This document shows, piece by piece, positions 5,531 through 6,002 of a DNA stretch of 6,002 nucleotides. Each line of letters opens with the position of its first letter. Position 1 is the stretch's first letter. Made by a program: the position numbers and the translations under genes. The notes beneath the pieces were generated by a model. The model was given only the letters and a program-made list of their open reading frames with translations. It was not told where the DNA came from and searched no databases. The DNA comes from ZC4RG29 sp032907565 (GTDB taxonomy: Bacteria > Bacteroidota > Bacteroidia > Cytophagales > Cyclobacteriaceae), in assembly GCA_032907565.1 (NCBI GenBank), contig JAJJPK010000036.1:1-6002 (forward strand), read 5' to 3'.

Positions 5531-6002
5531 CAATAAGCTGTTAACAGGACTCTTCGGAAGTATCACGATCACCACGCTCGTTATGATGGCCGACATCGGC
5601 TTAGGCTGGGGATCTCCCGACTATACGCAATACGATCAGAAAGACATTCCTCTTCCCACGTTTCGGTACCTGCATGTGAGCAATGCGGCGAGGTCCGTGG
5701 CCATTGAAGCATCCGACAGCGCATCGATCAAACTCTTCACAATGAAAGGCAACCAGATGCCGTCCCTGTCCTACCATGTCGAGGGCGACACGCTTATCAT
5801 CGACCAGGTGGGCAATCACGATGTTGTGGGGGCCTATTTCAAGGTTCAGGTCCCCCGCAATGTTCTTAAGGGTATATCGGCACAAAACGTCGAAGTGATA
5901 CTCAACGACTATCCGTTTCAAGAAATGTCTCTTGTTCTGAACGACGCACGCATCCAGGTCTATCCAAAGGTTCCCGTAACTTTGAGCATGCTTTCCATCG
6001 AC
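5520..6002 (+). CDS. Membrane-anchored or secreted GIN/DUF4097-like protein, 3' partial
   Basis: ATG 5520 opens a frame that stays open for 161 codons to the window edge. The N-terminus MKTSNKLLTGLFGSITITTL is a short basic stretch followed by a hydrophobic segment (about 7-24), either a signal peptide or a single anchor. The exported part begins near SPDYTQYDQ and is rich in short alternating beta strands (LHVSNAARSVAIEA, LSYHVEGDTLIID, YFKVQVPRNVL, LKGISAQNVEVIL). This is the pattern of GIN (DUF2807) or DUF4097 beta-helix proteins, and similar proteins accompany this ABC/GntR cassette in Bacteroidota. No enzyme motif is seen and its role is unknown. It overlaps the regulator by 11 bases and is very likely the last or next-to-last gene of the same operon. 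Confidence 0.7.
   Translation, partial: MKTSNKLLTGLFGSITITTLVMMADIGLGWGSPDYTQYDQKDIPLPTFRYLHVSNAARSVAIEASDSASIKLFTMKGNQMPSLSYHVEGDTLIIDQVGNHDVVGAYFKVQVPRNVLKGISAQNVEVILNDYPFQEMSLVLNDARIQVYPKVPVTLSMLSID

Overview
The window looks like chromosomal DNA of a member of the Bacteroidota, possibly Cytophagales or Chitinophagales at roughly half G+C. The clearest pointers are a cassette typical of that phylum (ABC ATPase, ABC-2-type permease, short YtrA-type GntR regulator and a GIN-like surface protein), a DUF4202 protein beside a probable nirB, and weak or absent Shine-Dalgarno sites before most genes. No rRNA, tRNA, CRISPR array, phage gene or transposase gene was seen.

Left part (1-320): the first 36 bases are the reverse-strand start of a probable nitrite reductase large subunit (nirB), which runs off the left edge. 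Its upstream region holds five TACGTA palindromes in about 100 bases, spaced by near-whole numbers of helical turns. Next to them is a palindromic repeat element with 26-base perfect arms and a 14-base tandem repeat on its right side. A DUF4202 protein (319-909, +) follows, so nirB and DUF4202 are divergent.

Middle part (890-2270): a perfect hairpin overlaps the DUF4202 stop codon and separates it from a convergent two-gene reverse-strand operon. That operon holds a small dimeric alpha/beta-barrel (ABM-like) protein and an exported TIM-barrel sugar isomerase/epimerase. A 76-base divergent spacer precedes the rRNA m5C methyltransferase of the RsmB/NOP2/Sun family (2271-3470, +).

Right part (3541-6002): a 7-base inverted repeat, a good operator candidate, precedes a tightly packed forward operon: ABC ATPase, permease, YtrA-type GntR repressor, and a secreted or anchored GIN/DUF4097-like protein cut by the right edge. 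The permease is broken in this sequence. Its N-terminus is in one frame and its body in another, most of the expected first membrane helix is missing, and its C-terminus reads into the regulator gene. The regulator probably binds the inverted repeat and controls its own operon, as YtrA does in Bacillus. The most notable signals are the helically phased TACGTA array at nirB and the broken permease inside an otherwise intact operon.
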